Source: Hemileia vastatrix
Lineage: Eukaryota > Basidiomycota > Pucciniomycetes > Pucciniales > Zaghouaniaceae
Assembly: GCA_030280995.1 (NCBI GenBank)
Contig: JASXTE010000001.1
Location: 27,659,106 to 27,723,105 of the forward strand
Direction: 5' to 3'
Length of the DNA: 64,000 nucleotides
The position numbers and the translations under genes were made by a program. Every line of letters begins with the position of its first letter. Position 1 is the stretch's first letter. Shown here piece by piece: positions 36,617 through 46,926 of this stretch. Below the pieces are notes generated by a model. The model searched no databases. It was not told the origin of the DNA and was given only the letters and a program-made list of their open reading frames with translations.

Positions 36617-37865
36617 ATGTCTTCTTCTTCTGATTCACCCCTTACTTCTCTCTTATCTTCATCTTTATCTTCTTTATCATCTTCATCTTTATCATCTCTA
36701 TCATCTTCTTTGAAATCAACTCTATCATCTTCTTTGAAATCAACTTCCATACAATCATCTTCTAAATCATCAAAAAAATTAAAGATAATCAGTCTCATCA
36801 GAAGAAAAGATATTTAAAAAAAAAGTCTCTCTGCAAAAGTTATTTTTGTCATATCCCAAACATTTTTTTTTATAAAACTAAAGTAGATAAAAAAAATCAA
36901 TATCCGAAAAAATTACCAGAAGATATCAAATATCTAACAGAATTTGGAGATGATTGAGTTGTTGCAGTTATCAGCAATGCTTTTAAGCCTCAATTCATTT
37001 TGGAAGTTCATTCATTCGATGGTGTAAAAGATGAAGCTTTTAATCAACTATCCGATCTTATCATAACTCTTTATCAAATGGCTTTGGTTCGATTAACTAT
37101 AAGGAATAAGAATTTGTTGGGTGGTATCATGATTGGTTTTGGTTGGAGACCTGGTTTTGTCAAAGGATATTCTCTTGGTATGTCTAATAATTTTTGTTCC
37201 ATTCTTAATATCATTTCACTTATTTCAATTATATAGGTATATATTCATTGCTCAATAATATCACTAAAGCTCAAAAAGATGAAGATTTTCGCTTATGGGA
37301 CACTCTACCCTACTTTAATTCTTTTCTTGCTCTTCGACTCAAAAAGCTCTGTAATAAGGCATTTGAAAAAAATCATGACCTTGCAACCAAAGTTGGAATA
37401 CCAAATTGGTGTGACTCTGAATGGGAAGATATCAGCCACGAATATCTTTTATTTTCTAATGTTATTATCACTCATTCTGGATTCCACAATAGGATTCATA
37501 TCGATAGGAATGATGCCAATTTTCTTACTTTTGGTATATTCTCATATATCAAACCGATTACTGGGCAACCAATACCATCTCCAGCTAAAATCAAAGGACA
37601 TGGTTTATATTTTCCAGACCACCGGTGCATCATTGATTTTGGTTTGTGAAATGGTATCATCGAAACTATTTGGAATTCTTCTAAGGATAATCATCAAACG
37701 ACCAAAGCTCCTCCTGGTTTGAAATCCTGTCAAGATTTCACTCATTTCGGTTGCTCATTTCAAATCAGTAATAAGTTGATACAAAGAATCAATAAGGTAA
37801 AGAAAGAAGGTAAAGTTATTCGATTTAAAAAAACTTTATCTAGATCCAAAAAGTATGGGGATTAG
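36617..37865 (+). pseudogene. Tet/JBP-like 2OG-Fe(II) dioxygenase, H1 cargo (damaged)
   Basis: The encoded family oxidises a base, probably methylated cytosine or thymine, using iron and 2-oxoglutarate. The ATG at 36617 starts a serine-rich leader. The conserved domain begins near VVAVISNAFKPQFILEVHSF. A GT-AG intron (37178-37236) follows VKGYSLG. The iron-binding HxD is H-I-D in FHNRIHIDRND (about 37497-37505). The likely distal histidine is in DNHQTTK (about 37692). The conserved end reads FTHFGCSFQIS. The gene has stops near 36815, 36958 and 37649 (TGA after IIDFGL) and a frameshift between 36817 and 36960. It lies downstream of the transposase in the same direction. The call rests on the order of motifs that matches the rust Tet-like (2OG-FeII_Oxy_6) family. 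Confidence 0.82.
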
Positions 37866-37958
37866 AGTTGTCACCGAAAATTTTATATTTTTTCATAAAT
37901 TTTTAATAAATATTTTTTATATATCAATTTTCTCAAATAATGTGATGAGCCATCGACC

Positions 37959-38162
37959 TTGTTTTGTATAACAGGTAATCATGATAACATTTATTTGTTT
38001 CATGGGGTTCCTCTTTCCTATACCTGTAGAAAGTCCCAAACTTATGTATCTCGACTTGGTCTGCATTTTGGCTTGAGGGATTGTCATTACATTAAACTAG
38101 GGAAATTGATATATATTAGATATTTATTTAATAATTTATGTAATTATATTAAATTTAGATGA
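37959..38162 (+). other. conserved segment downstream of the Tet-like gene
   Basis: An open segment containing CITGNHDNIYLFHGVPLSYT is preceded by an acceptor-like TATAACAG. It recurs in N (53337-53540) and, decayed, in H2 and H3. Its conservation could reflect an extra exon or an untranslated region. No domain is recognised. Confidence 0.4.
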
Positions 38163-38600
38163 CTTCCACCCCTTACTTCAATAAAATGCAGGGGGGGGGT
38201 ATTGCCAAATTTTCAAATCTGACATGTGAAATTGATGACTTAGAAAAATTTTGGTGATACCCACCCCTTGCTTCAATAAAATGCAGGGGAGAGTATTGCC
38301 AATTTTTTTAAACAGATATAGAATTTTTTTGACTTGTAAATATTTTTGTGATACCCGTCCCTTACTTCAATAAAATCCATGGGGGGTTGTGCCAAAATTT
38401 TTTATAAGACTTGTGAAATTCTTGACATGTAAGAATTTTTAGGATACCGGTAAAATGCAGGGGGTAGTAAAGCCAAATTTTCATATAAAACTTTCAAGAT
38501 TCATGACATGAAAGAATTTTTGTGATACCCACCCCTTACTTCAAAAAAATCCAGGGGTGGGGGATTGTCAAATTTTCAAAGGAGACTTGAAAATTTTATT
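38161..38600. repeat. minisatellite between the converging genes of H1
   Basis: About six units of roughly 65-75 bases, each with CCACCCCTTACTTCAATAAA, ATGCAGGGG, TATTGCCAAATTTT and a TTTTGGTGATAC-like end. It sits between the dioxygenase and the 3' end of the Myb-like gene. Confidence 0.85.
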
Positions 38601-38714
38601 TAAAAAAAGAATATTTATCATTAAAATACGATATTTCAAGAAATACAGAAAATAATTGTAAAATTTATGTACAAATAAATATGAACACATGAAGTGTGAG
38701 AGAAATAAAAGAAA

Positions 38715-40112
38715 CTAGTCAACAAAAAATTTCATTAAACGTTCTATTTCTTCAACAGATTTGTTTGCTTTAATGCATTCGATCAAGAAATCTTTCTTTT
38801 TAGAACTTTCTTGGAGATCATGCTTATACTTCATCTGTTCCATTAAGTTTTGATGCTCGAGTGTTTTTTCCTTATTTTTGGATTTTTCAATACTAAGAGT
38901 TAACTCAAACTTCTTCTCCTCCAAATCTTGGGCCCTACCATCCTTCTGTAAAGAGAGCTCAAACTTCTTCTCCTCCAAATCTTGGATCCGATCATCCTTC
39001 CGTAAAGAGAGCTCATACTTCCTCTCTTCCAAATCTTGTACTCTGTCATCCCTCCTTAAAGAGAGCTCGTATTTCTTCTTTTCAAAGCTCAGTGTCTCTT
39101 TAGCAATTTCCACTTGTTCTAGAGTGAGAATAAAAATTAACATAAAGTAGAAGAAAAGCAGAGTAAAGTAATAAGAGGTATGATATCACTTACCAGCATC
39201 ACGTTTCTCTAAAAACTGTTCCATCGAAGAAAAAGGTGTTTGTGATGAAGTATCACTTTTTCGTCTTCTTTGGGAGAGGAAATTTAGACTAGTTGAAGCC
39301 CTTCTCTTTTTGTTCAACGTAGCATTTTCCTCCTCATCATTGTCACTAGCTTCAGACTCAGTTGATTGAGGATCCTGGGTTTGTTCATCAGCCTTTTAAG
39401 AAATAAGAAAAATATAAGTAAATAAAAAAATAGAATTGATAAGATAAAAGAAACAGACCTGAGTTAGATTGGGTTGGGTTAAATCGCCAATAGGATCAAT
39501 AGCAAAGCTATCTAGATTCGTAGAATTTAGAAGAGGGGAGGCTTGAGTGGAGGAAGAGGATGGGAAAAGATTTGCTTCGACATCATGTTCGGAGATAGGA
39601 TCTTCTCCATCCAACATGTTTACAGGATTAACATCGGCTCGCTCTCCAAAAATTGCATCCATCTCTTTAAAGTAAGGACATAAAGAATCAAGTTTATTGT
39701 CTATGGATTTTATACCCTTAGTTATATCAATGTCAGTAACCCCAAAACCAGTGGAAGATGAAAGAGCCTTTGCCTTCTTGTATTTTGCTCGATAATGCTT
39801 GAAGCGTTCAGACATCTGTTTAGGCAAAAGATCAATCCTTCCCTTGGTCTTATTGCGTAATTCATTTGCCATTAGAAGATAGCCATTAACTTTTGATGTG
39901 GGGGGCCGTCCTACTTTAGTGGCATACTCAGTACCAAAACAAGAATCATAGTTAGATTTGGTTTTCAGCCAATTGATAAGAATGAGATGATCATCTTTTT
40001 TTAATTGAACAGTCTTTGATTTCTTGGCTGAGCGGGGAAAAGAGGAAGTAGTGGGAATTGAAGAACAACTGGGTGATAGCTGCCTTTGAGAAGATCTAGG
40101 ATGACGAGGCAT
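38715..40112 (-). CDS. Myb/SANT-like Harbinger partner protein, H1 (intact, three exons)
   Basis: Exons on the minus strand are 40112-39459, 39392-39194 and 39118-38715. The introns (66 and 75 nt) are GT-AG, and the joined reading is 1257 nt, 418 residues, from MPRHPRSSQR to the stop at 38715. The N-terminal third is a Myb/SANT or trihelix-like DNA-binding region (KKDDHLILINWLKTKSNYDS, then GRIDLLPKQMSERFKHYRAK). An acidic, serine-rich middle carries a basic KKRRAS stretch. The last exon has four copies of a 16-residue charged repeat with core QDLEEKKFELSL, probably a coiled coil. In known PIF/Harbinger elements a Myb-like second protein helps transposase bind the ends and enter the nucleus. 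An in-frame upstream ATG at 40148 would add a hydrophobic stretch and is less likely. Confidence 0.9.
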
Positions 40113-40359
40113 GTTATTATAAATGAAGATGAAAAGGAGCAGAAACAAGCAGATGAGATAGCGAGATGAAAAGGAGAAGAATCAAATAGATGAAATGGGG
40201 AGAAATTCTGAGCGGATAGAATGAACAGGATGGGATGAGAATGGAAGTGCGCAGCAAGGTAGAAGGCTGGGATATCCAGAAAGTTGTCCAAGATGTGGTT
40301 ATGGAAAATTGAGTAAATAAATGTCGGATAAGAGGTGAACATTGACACGTAAAGTGTCT

Positions 40360-40463
40360 AATAACCCAATTATTAGCAAAAATAATTGCGGATGATAATT
40401 GGGGTATGCAGATTATTTTCCGCAATTAATTTAATTGTGGATCGGTCAACATTGATACCCCCT
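40360..40463. repeat. right terminal and subterminal repeats of H1
   Basis: The end reads CAACATTGATACCCCCT, preceded by TTCCGCAATTAATTTAATTG and by AATTGCGGATGATAATT. It is the inverse of the H2 left end at 40816. Confidence 0.85.
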
Positions 40464-40815
40464 ATTATATACATTAAAGCATGAAAATAATTCTGTTTTT
40501 TTAATTAAACCCTTTTCAGCTATATGTACTACCTGTTTTAGATTTTCTTTCTCATAGTTCTCAGGTTTCATACTTATGTAGTTATTTATTATATTAAATA
40601 TTTTTTTGGGACTTTATGGTGGGAGAAGTTGTTATTTATTCACGGGTTTACTTTATTGGTTCAATTTTCCTTTTATTTTGTATGTTTTAATTAAATCCCT
40701 TTAATTGTTTGTTTCACATTAATATTATTTTTGTATATACAATTGAGGCGCCTAAGAGGTATTCTTACCTATAAAAGGGCTTTGGAATTCCCCTTTGGAA
40801 GTTATCATTTAAATT

Positions 40816-40900
40816 AGGGGGTATCAATGTTCAGGGATCAGCAATTAAATTAATTGCGGATAAAAATCCTTATACCCCAATTATCTTCCGCAATTATTTT
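40816..40900. repeat. left terminal and subterminal repeats of H2
   Basis: The end AGGGGGTATCAATGTTCAGG is followed by AGCAATTAAATTAATTGCGG and TATCTTCCGCAATTATTTTT. Confidence 0.83.
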
Positions 40901-41181
40901 TGCTAATAATTGGGTTATTAGACACTTTACGTGTCAATGTTCACCTCTTATCCAACATTTTTTTACTCAATTTTTCATATCCACATCTTGGACAACCTTC
41001 TGTCATAACCACATCTTGACCTACTTTCTGCCATAACCACATCTTGGACTACTCCCTGGATATGCCTTCTACCTTGCTGCACACTTCCATTCTCATCCCA
41101 TCCAGTTCATTCTATCCGCTCAGAGCCCCTCACCATCTCATCTGCTTGTTTCTGCTCCTTTTCATCTTCATTTATAATAAC

Positions 41182-42504
41182 ATGCCTCGTCATCCTAGAT
41201 CTTCTCAAAGGCAGCCATCACCCAGTTGTTCTTCAATTCCCACTACTTCCTCTTTCCCCCGCTCAGCCAAGAAATCAAAGACCATTCAATTAAAAAAAGA
41301 TGACCATCTCATTCTTATCAACTGGCTGAAAACCAAATCTAACTATGATTCTTGTTTTGGTACTGAGTATGCCACTAAAGTAGGACGGCCCCCTGCATCA
41401 AAAGTTAATGGCTATCTTCTAATGGCAAATGAATTACGCACTAGGACCAAGGGAAGGATTGATCTTTTGCCTAAACAGATGTCTGAACGCTTCAAGCATT
41501 ACCGAGCAAAATACAAGAAGGCAAAGGCTCTTTCATCTTCCACTGGTTTTGGGATTACCGACAACAATATAACTAAGGGCATAAAATCCATAGACAATAA
41601 ACTTGATTCTTTATGTCCTTACTTTAAAGAGATGGATGCAATTTTTGGAGAGCAAGCCGATGTTAATCCTGTAAACATGTTGGATGGAGAAGATCCTATC
41701 TCCGAACATGATGTTGAAGCAAATCTTTTCCCATCCTCTTCCTCCACTCAAGCCTCCCCTCATTTGAATGAGACATATCTAGATAGCTTTTCTGTAGATC
41801 CTATAGATGATTTAACCCAACCAAATATAACTCAGGTCTGTTTCTTTTTTCTTTTCTCTTATCTTTTCTATTTTTTATTTACTTATCTTTTTCTTATTTC
41901 TTAAAAGGCTGATGAACAAACCCAGGATCCTCAATCAACTGAGTCTGAAGCTAGTGACAATGATGAGGAGGAAAATGCTACATTGAACAAAAAGCAAAGG
42001 GCTTCAAGTAGTCAAAATTTCCTCTCCCAAAGAAGACGAAAAAGTGATACTTCATCACAAACACCTTTTTCTTCGATGGAACAGTTTTTAGAGAAACGTG
42101 ATGCTGGTAAGTGATATCATACCTCTTATCACTTTACACTGCTTTTCTTCTACTTTATGTTGATTTTTATTCTCACTCTAGAACAAGTGGAAATTTCTAA
42201 AGAGACTCTAAGCTTTGAAAAGAAGAAATACGAGCTCTCTTTAAGGAGGGATGACAGAGTACAAGATTTGGAAGAGAGGAAGTACGAGCTCTCCTTACGA
42301 AAGGATGATTGGGTCCAAGATTTGGAGGAGAAGAAGTTTGAGTTAACTCTTAGTATTGAAAAATCCAAAAAAGAGGAAAAAACACTTGAGCATCAAAACT
42401 TAATGGAACAGATGAAGTATAAGCATGATCTTCAAGAAAGTTCTAAAAAGAAAGATTTCTTGATTGAATGCATTAAAGCAAACAAATCTGTTGAAGAAAT
42501 ATAA
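41182..42504 (+). CDS. Myb/SANT-like Harbinger partner protein, H2 (shortened by nine residues)
   Basis: Exons are 41182-41835, 41908-42106 and 42182-42504. The GT-AG introns are 72 and 75 nt. The joined reading is 1176 nt, 391 residues, closely matching the H1 copy in the DNA-binding region. A TAA after VEEI removes the last residues (ERLMKFFVD in H1). The coiled-coil exon has three 16-residue repeats against four in H1. The protein may still work, as the lost end is short. It runs toward the minus-strand transposase of the same element. Confidence 0.88.
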
Positions 42505-42659
42505 CATTTAATGAAATTTTTTGTTGACTAGTTTCTTTTATTTCTTTCACACTTCATGTGTTCATATTTATTTGTACATAAATTTTACAATTATTTTCTG
42601 TATTTCTTGAAATTTCGTATTTTAATGTTAAATATTCTTTTTTTAAATAAAATTTTCAA

Positions 42660-43105
42660 GTCTCCTTTGAAAATTTGACAATCTCCCACCCCTGGATTTT
42701 TTTGAAGTAAGGGGTGGGTATCACAAAAATTCTTTCATGTCATGAATCTTGAAAGTCTTATATGAAAATTTGGCTTTACTACCCCCTGCATTTTACCGGT
42801 ATCCCCGAAAGTCTTACAAGTCAAGAATTTCACAAGTCTTATAAGAAATTTTGGCAATACCCCCCCTGGATTTTATTGAAGTAAGGGACAGGTATCACCA
42901 AAAAAATTTCACCAAAAAATTTACAAGTCAAAAAAATTCTATATCTGTTTTAAATAATTGGCAATACTCTCCCCTGCATTTTATTGAAGCAAGGGGTGGA
43001 TATCACCAAAATTTTTATAAGTCATCAATTTCACATGTCAGATTTGAAAATTTGGCAATACCCCCCCCCATGCATTTTATTGAAGTAAGGGGTGGAAGTC
43101 ATCTA
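42660..43105. repeat. minisatellite between the converging genes of H2
   Basis: Units of about 65-75 bases contain TTTGGCAATACCCCCC, TGCATTTTATTGAAG and TAAGGGGTGGGTATCACC, the inverse of the H1 array. Units vary in their C run and linker. Confidence 0.85.
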
Positions 43106-43395
43106 AATTTAATATTATTACATAAATTATTAAATAAATATCTAATATATATCAATTTCCCTAGTTTAAAGTAATGAAAATCCCTCTAGCGAAAATGCAG
43201 ACCAAGTCTAGAAACAAAAGTTTGGGACTTTCCACAGGTATAGGCTAGAGGAACCCCATGAAACAAATAAATGTTTTCATGATTACCATTTATACAACAC
43301 AAGGTTGTTGGCCCATTACTTTTGTTGAGGAAATTGATACATAAAAAATATTTATTAAAAATTTATGAAAAAATATAAAATTTTCAATGACAACT

Positions 43396-44030
43396 CTAAT
43401 CCCCATACTTTTTGGATCTAAATAAAGTTTTTTTAAATCGATTAACTTTACCTTCTTTCTTTACCTTATTGATTCTATGAATCAACTTATGACTGATTTG
43501 AAATGAGCAACCAAAAGGTGTTAAATCTTGACAGGATTCCAAACCAGGAGGAGCTTTGGTCGTTTGATGATTATCCTTAGAAGAACTCCAAATAGTTTCG
43601 ATGATACCATTTCACAAACCAAAATCAATGATGCACCGGTGGTCTGGAAAATATAAACCATGTCCTTTGATTTTAGCTGGAGATGGTATTGGTTGCCCAG
43701 TAATCGGTTTGATATATGAGAATATACTAAAAGTAAGAAAATTGGCATCATTCCTATCGATATGAATCCTATTGTGGAATCCAGAATGAGTGATAATAAC
43801 ATTAGAGAATAAAAGATATTTGTGGGTGATATCTTCCCATTCGGAGTCACACCAATTCGGTATTCCAACTTTGGTTGCAAGTTCATGATTTTCTTCAAAT
43901 GCTTTATTACAGAGCTTTTTGAGTCAAAAAGCAAGAAAAGAGTTAAAGGAAGGTAGAGTGTCCCATAAGCGAAAATCTTCATCTTTTTGAGCTTTAGTGA
44001 TATTCTTGACCAACAAATATATGCCCATCT
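43396..44030 (-). pseudogene. Tet/JBP-like 2OG-Fe(II) dioxygenase, H2 (exon 2 only)
   Basis: It aligns with exon 2 of the H1 gene: NITKAQKDEDFRLWDTLPSF, VGIPNWCDSEWEDI, FHNRIHIDRND with the iron-binding HxD, KGHGLYFPDHRCIIDFGL and DNHQTTKAPPGLESCQD. The same TGA after IIDFGL is present as in H1, and there is a further stop after FLAF. No exon 1 is found upstream; instead a repeated module (44105-44460) abuts the intron remnant. It cannot make an enzyme. Confidence 0.8.
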
Positions 44031-44104
44031 AATTGAAATGCCTAGATAATAATCATATAAGAGTTTCAGAATCCTTATCCTCTAAATATGCAATATAAAA
44101 ATGT

Positions 44105-44460
44105 GAAATAAGACAAGTGAAATTTGGAAAAAAGGCTCAACTTCAAAGGTCAAAATCTCAGCAACCACTGAACCTAGTTCAAACCTGTTTGTGGGAAATG
44201 AAAGATATGCTTTAGTAGAATCTTCAGTTAAAGGACATGTGATTTAAATAAACCTAACCCTAATTTGTTACATAAAAAAATGAAATAAAAATTTAAATTG
44301 GGAAAAAAAAGGCTCAACTTTAACGGTCAATATCTCAGCAACCACTGAATCAAATTAAAATCTGTTTGTGGGAAATGAAAAGTAGCCTTCAGGAGAATCT
44401 TCAGTAAAAAGAACATTATATTTGAATAAACCTAACCCTAATTCCGAGTCTGATTTTCAA
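44105..44460. repeat. duplicated ~170-190-bp module upstream of the H2 Tet-like segment
   Basis: Two units share AAAGGCTCAACTT, TCTCAGCAACCACTGAA, GTTTGTGGGAAATGAAA and GAATCTTCAGT. The module recurs in H3 (50660-50830 and 54680-55030) and N (52200-52530). Confidence 0.8.
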
Positions 44461-45286
44461 AATTTTACAAAAACTTGAAAAATGGTAATGAAGATGAGAT
44501 CAAAAGGAGTTTTATAAGTTCACCGTTATCCAGATAAGAGTCATAAATATATTTAAGTATAAACTTTTCATAAAAGGAATGAGATATCATATAGGCATGA
44601 AAAAAAGGAGATGAAACTTACCTTGATTGAAAAGTAGGAAAAATAGAGTGAGAAAGATTGATGTTGGAATTGTGGGGAAATTGAATATGGAGTAAGTGAA
44701 ATGCATAAAGAATGTGCAATGTATGTGTTTCAATGAAATGGAGCCAAAAAAAAGTGAAATAAGGGAAAGGGGGGATAATGACAATGCCAAGGAGGGATGA
44801 AGAGTAGGGTGATGGAGCTAAAAAAGAAAGTAAAGAGGGAGAGAAAAAAAAGGTTAATTATACAATTGAAATCCAAAATAACCACTTACAAAAAAAATTT
44901 AGATAAAAAAATAAAATAAACAGAAAAAAACAAAAAAAAATATAATTAGTAATCAAAAAATCAAAAAAAATGAATAAAATGACTTACCTGGAGAGATGAG
45001 ATGACAAAATGAATGAAACCAAATTGTTTAAGGGATGTTGGAGGAGAATAGGAAAAGGATATGAGGGATGAATGAAAAAAAAAATCACTGACAAAATATG
45101 CAATTTCAGAAAATATGCGATTTCATGTTGAGCTGGTGAAAGAAAACCAATGAGCCATCCAAAAAAAAGATATTCACCGTAAATTCAAAAAAAAAAATGA
45201 ATATGCAACAAACCAAAATACAAAACCAAGTGATTAAAGTACACAAAGAGGACATTTGGAAAGTATGAAAACATAAAAATAAAAAA
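44461..45286 (-). other. H2 spacer between transposase and Tet-like segment
   Basis: It matches the segment after the H1 transposase (34761-35060) and the captured piece in N (about 51385-52070). A donor-like CCAGGTAAGTCA occurs near 44985 on the minus strand, so part of it may be a leader exon. No protein domain is recognised. Confidence 0.5.
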
Positions 45287-46546
45287 TTAAAAGGGTGAAG
45301 AGAAATGTTGAAGAGTAATTGGCATTATAATGTGGCGTATGCTGGTTGATTGAATGATTTGTGAATCAAGGGAGTGGAGTGCAAGTGGTGGTTCAGGATC
45401 CTCTTCTTCATAAAGATCATTCCACTCATCCTTTAAATCAGCTAGAATATTGTGGAGTATTATGCAAGTCAAGATCCAATGATTTGCAGTTTTGATCTCC
45501 AATTTTTTTTGAAATTGGATTCTGAGCTCCCGAAGACTAGAAAATCGTCCCTCTAAAATACCTATAGCATGTTCAATTCGTACTCTTGATTGTGCAAGGT
45601 GATAATTAAATTTAGTTTTGGGGTCATTTTCTGAAGTTGCACCACGTAAAGCAGGTATAATGTACTTTCCACTTGCATATGCTGAGTCTGCAAGGAGGTA
45701 CTGAGATTCGTCAAAGTATGATTCAGGGGATTGAGAAATCCTCATTCTTTGGAAGACGGAAGAGTCATGACATGATCCAGGGCAGCCACTGTGAAAAGCA
45801 ATAAATTTTTTATTGACATCGCATACAAGTTGAACAGCAATAGAGTATCTAGAAAGAAGATTAAAAGTTAGATTGTGAAAGATGAGAACTTGGAGAAGAT
45901 TTTGAAGAAACCTTTTTTTGCGATCAAAATAATGGTTGCCATCATGAGCAGGCTTTTGACTCAAAGGGATGGTTGTGCCATCAACAAAACCTATACAGCC
46001 AGGGAAACCTTCAGCTTGCATTACTTGAGAGGATTCAAGTCGCTGTTCTGGAGTTGGCCAAGCAAGAGTTTGAGACTTGTGGGAAAGGATAGCAATCATA
46101 CAGCGCTTGGTGTATAATATCACGGTACCATATCCTATGTTAAAGAGACTATCCAAACGTCTTACAGCAGCACCATTTCCATTTGAGCCAAAGCGACATA
46201 GAGCAACAGCAAGTTGGATGGCAGGATTATGCTGTTTGTTATGAGAATTGTTATGGAAGATAGGATGATTGGAGATGAGTTGATAAAGTTTGAAGAAAGA
46301 ATCAGGAGAAGTTCTAAAAAGTTGTGTGAAGTTTAAATGAGGAATGTTGAGAATGGAGGCCAGATCATATCGGGGATCATGATAAAGATTTGGCCCCCTG
46401 GTGATGATGTAACACTTTTTGGAAAGAAAACACATATAAGCTAAAGCATCTTCCAAATCAGAGTCAGATTTATAGTAGAGAACTAAAAGTAAAGTGATGG
46501 CATTAATAGTGGAGTGAAGTAGCTGTCTAGTAGAGAGGTGTTTCAT
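45287..46546 (-). CDS. PIF/Harbinger DDE transposase, H2 (intact)
   Basis: The ATG at 46546 opens 419 residues without introns or stops, as in H1. The catalytic residues lie in GFVDGTTIPLSQ, GSCHDSSVFQ and RIEHAIGILEG. Substitutions against H1 are scattered, for example LEGR against LKGQ and SHKS against SLKS near the catalytic core. The upstream sequence contains the same subterminal palindrome as H1. With a nearly complete Myb-like partner in the same element, this copy may be active. Confidence 0.95.
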   Translation of the reverse strand: MKHLSTRQLLHSTINAITLLLVLYYKSDSDLEDALAYMCFLSKKCYIITRGPNLYHDPRYDLASILNIPHLNFTQLFRTSPDSFFKLYQLISNHPIFHNNSHNKQHNPAIQLAVALCRFGSNGNGAAVRRLDSLFNIGYGTVILYTKRCMIAILSHKSQTLAWPTPEQRLESSQVMQAEGFPGCIGFVDGTTIPLSQKPAHDGNHYFDRKKRFLQNLLQVLIFHNLTFNLLSRYSIAVQLVCDVNKKFIAFHSGCPGSCHDSSVFQRMRISQSPESYFDESQYLLADSAYASGKYIIPALRGATSENDPKTKFNYHLAQSRVRIEHAIGILEGRFSSLRELRIQFQKKLEIKTANHWILTCIILHNILADLKDEWNDLYEEEDPEPPLALHSLDSQIIQSTSIRHIIMPITLQHFSSPF

Positions 46547-46799
46547 TGTTGCCGTTGGAAGGGTTATGTGATGAGGGAAGTGGGAATTCACCGCCAAATG
46601 TGCAGTTGGGGTGTGTAGATAGAAAAAAAACTTAAGTTTTTGCCACCAAAATTAAGTAGCATAGAGTGAGGAAAGACTTAAGGATGGCATCAGCAATTAT
46701 GAGTCATGTGACTTTCTTGCAAATCCATCATGGATGAGATGAGTTTGGGATCAGGAATTAGGAATGGAAATTGGGGTATAAGAGGCAGGATAATGCATT

Positions 46800-46926
46800 A
46801 TTGTGGATTCCTTATCCACTAGCCCCGGGGCTAGTGGATAAGAATCTTCCGCAATTAATAATGTCTGATCCCAGAAAAAAAAATTCCTGATCCCTAATTG
46901 CGGATCCCTGAACATTGATACCCCCT
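46800..46926. repeat. right terminal and subterminal repeats of H2
   Basis: A perfect 30-bp palindrome (about 46809-46838) with 15-bp arms TTATCCACTAGCCCC and complement lies inside. It is followed by TTCCGCAATTAATAATG, TAATTGCGGATCCCTG and the end AACATTGATACCCCCT. Confidence 0.88.

Larger units (their letters stand above)
33121..40463. mobile_element. PIF/Harbinger element H1 with Tet-like cargo
   Basis: The 7343-base element starts AGGGGGTATCAATGTT, ends AACATTGATACCCCCT and is flanked by ATT on both sides. It carries a transposase (plus), a Tet-like dioxygenase pseudogene (plus), a minisatellite and a Myb/SANT-like gene (minus). The transposase and the Myb-like gene are both open, so this copy could be autonomous. 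Comparison with uninterrupted family-2 LTRs confirms that removing it with one ATT restores the site. Confidence 0.95.
40816..46926. mobile_element. PIF/Harbinger element H2, inverted relative to H1
   Basis: The 6111-base element starts AGGGGGTATCAATGTTCAGG, ends GAACATTGATACCCCCT and is flanked by ATT at both ends (40813-40815 and 46927-46929). Gene order is the mirror of H1: Myb-like (plus), minisatellite, Tet-like pseudogene (minus), transposase (minus). It lacks the C/G palindrome and the first dioxygenase exon. Confidence 0.95.

Noticed and set aside
43521..43982. 153-codon reading in the H2 dioxygenase region (also 37279-37722 and 52657-53118)
   Set aside because: It is a shifted frame of the Tet-like exon; the conserved family motifs lie in the neighbouring frame.
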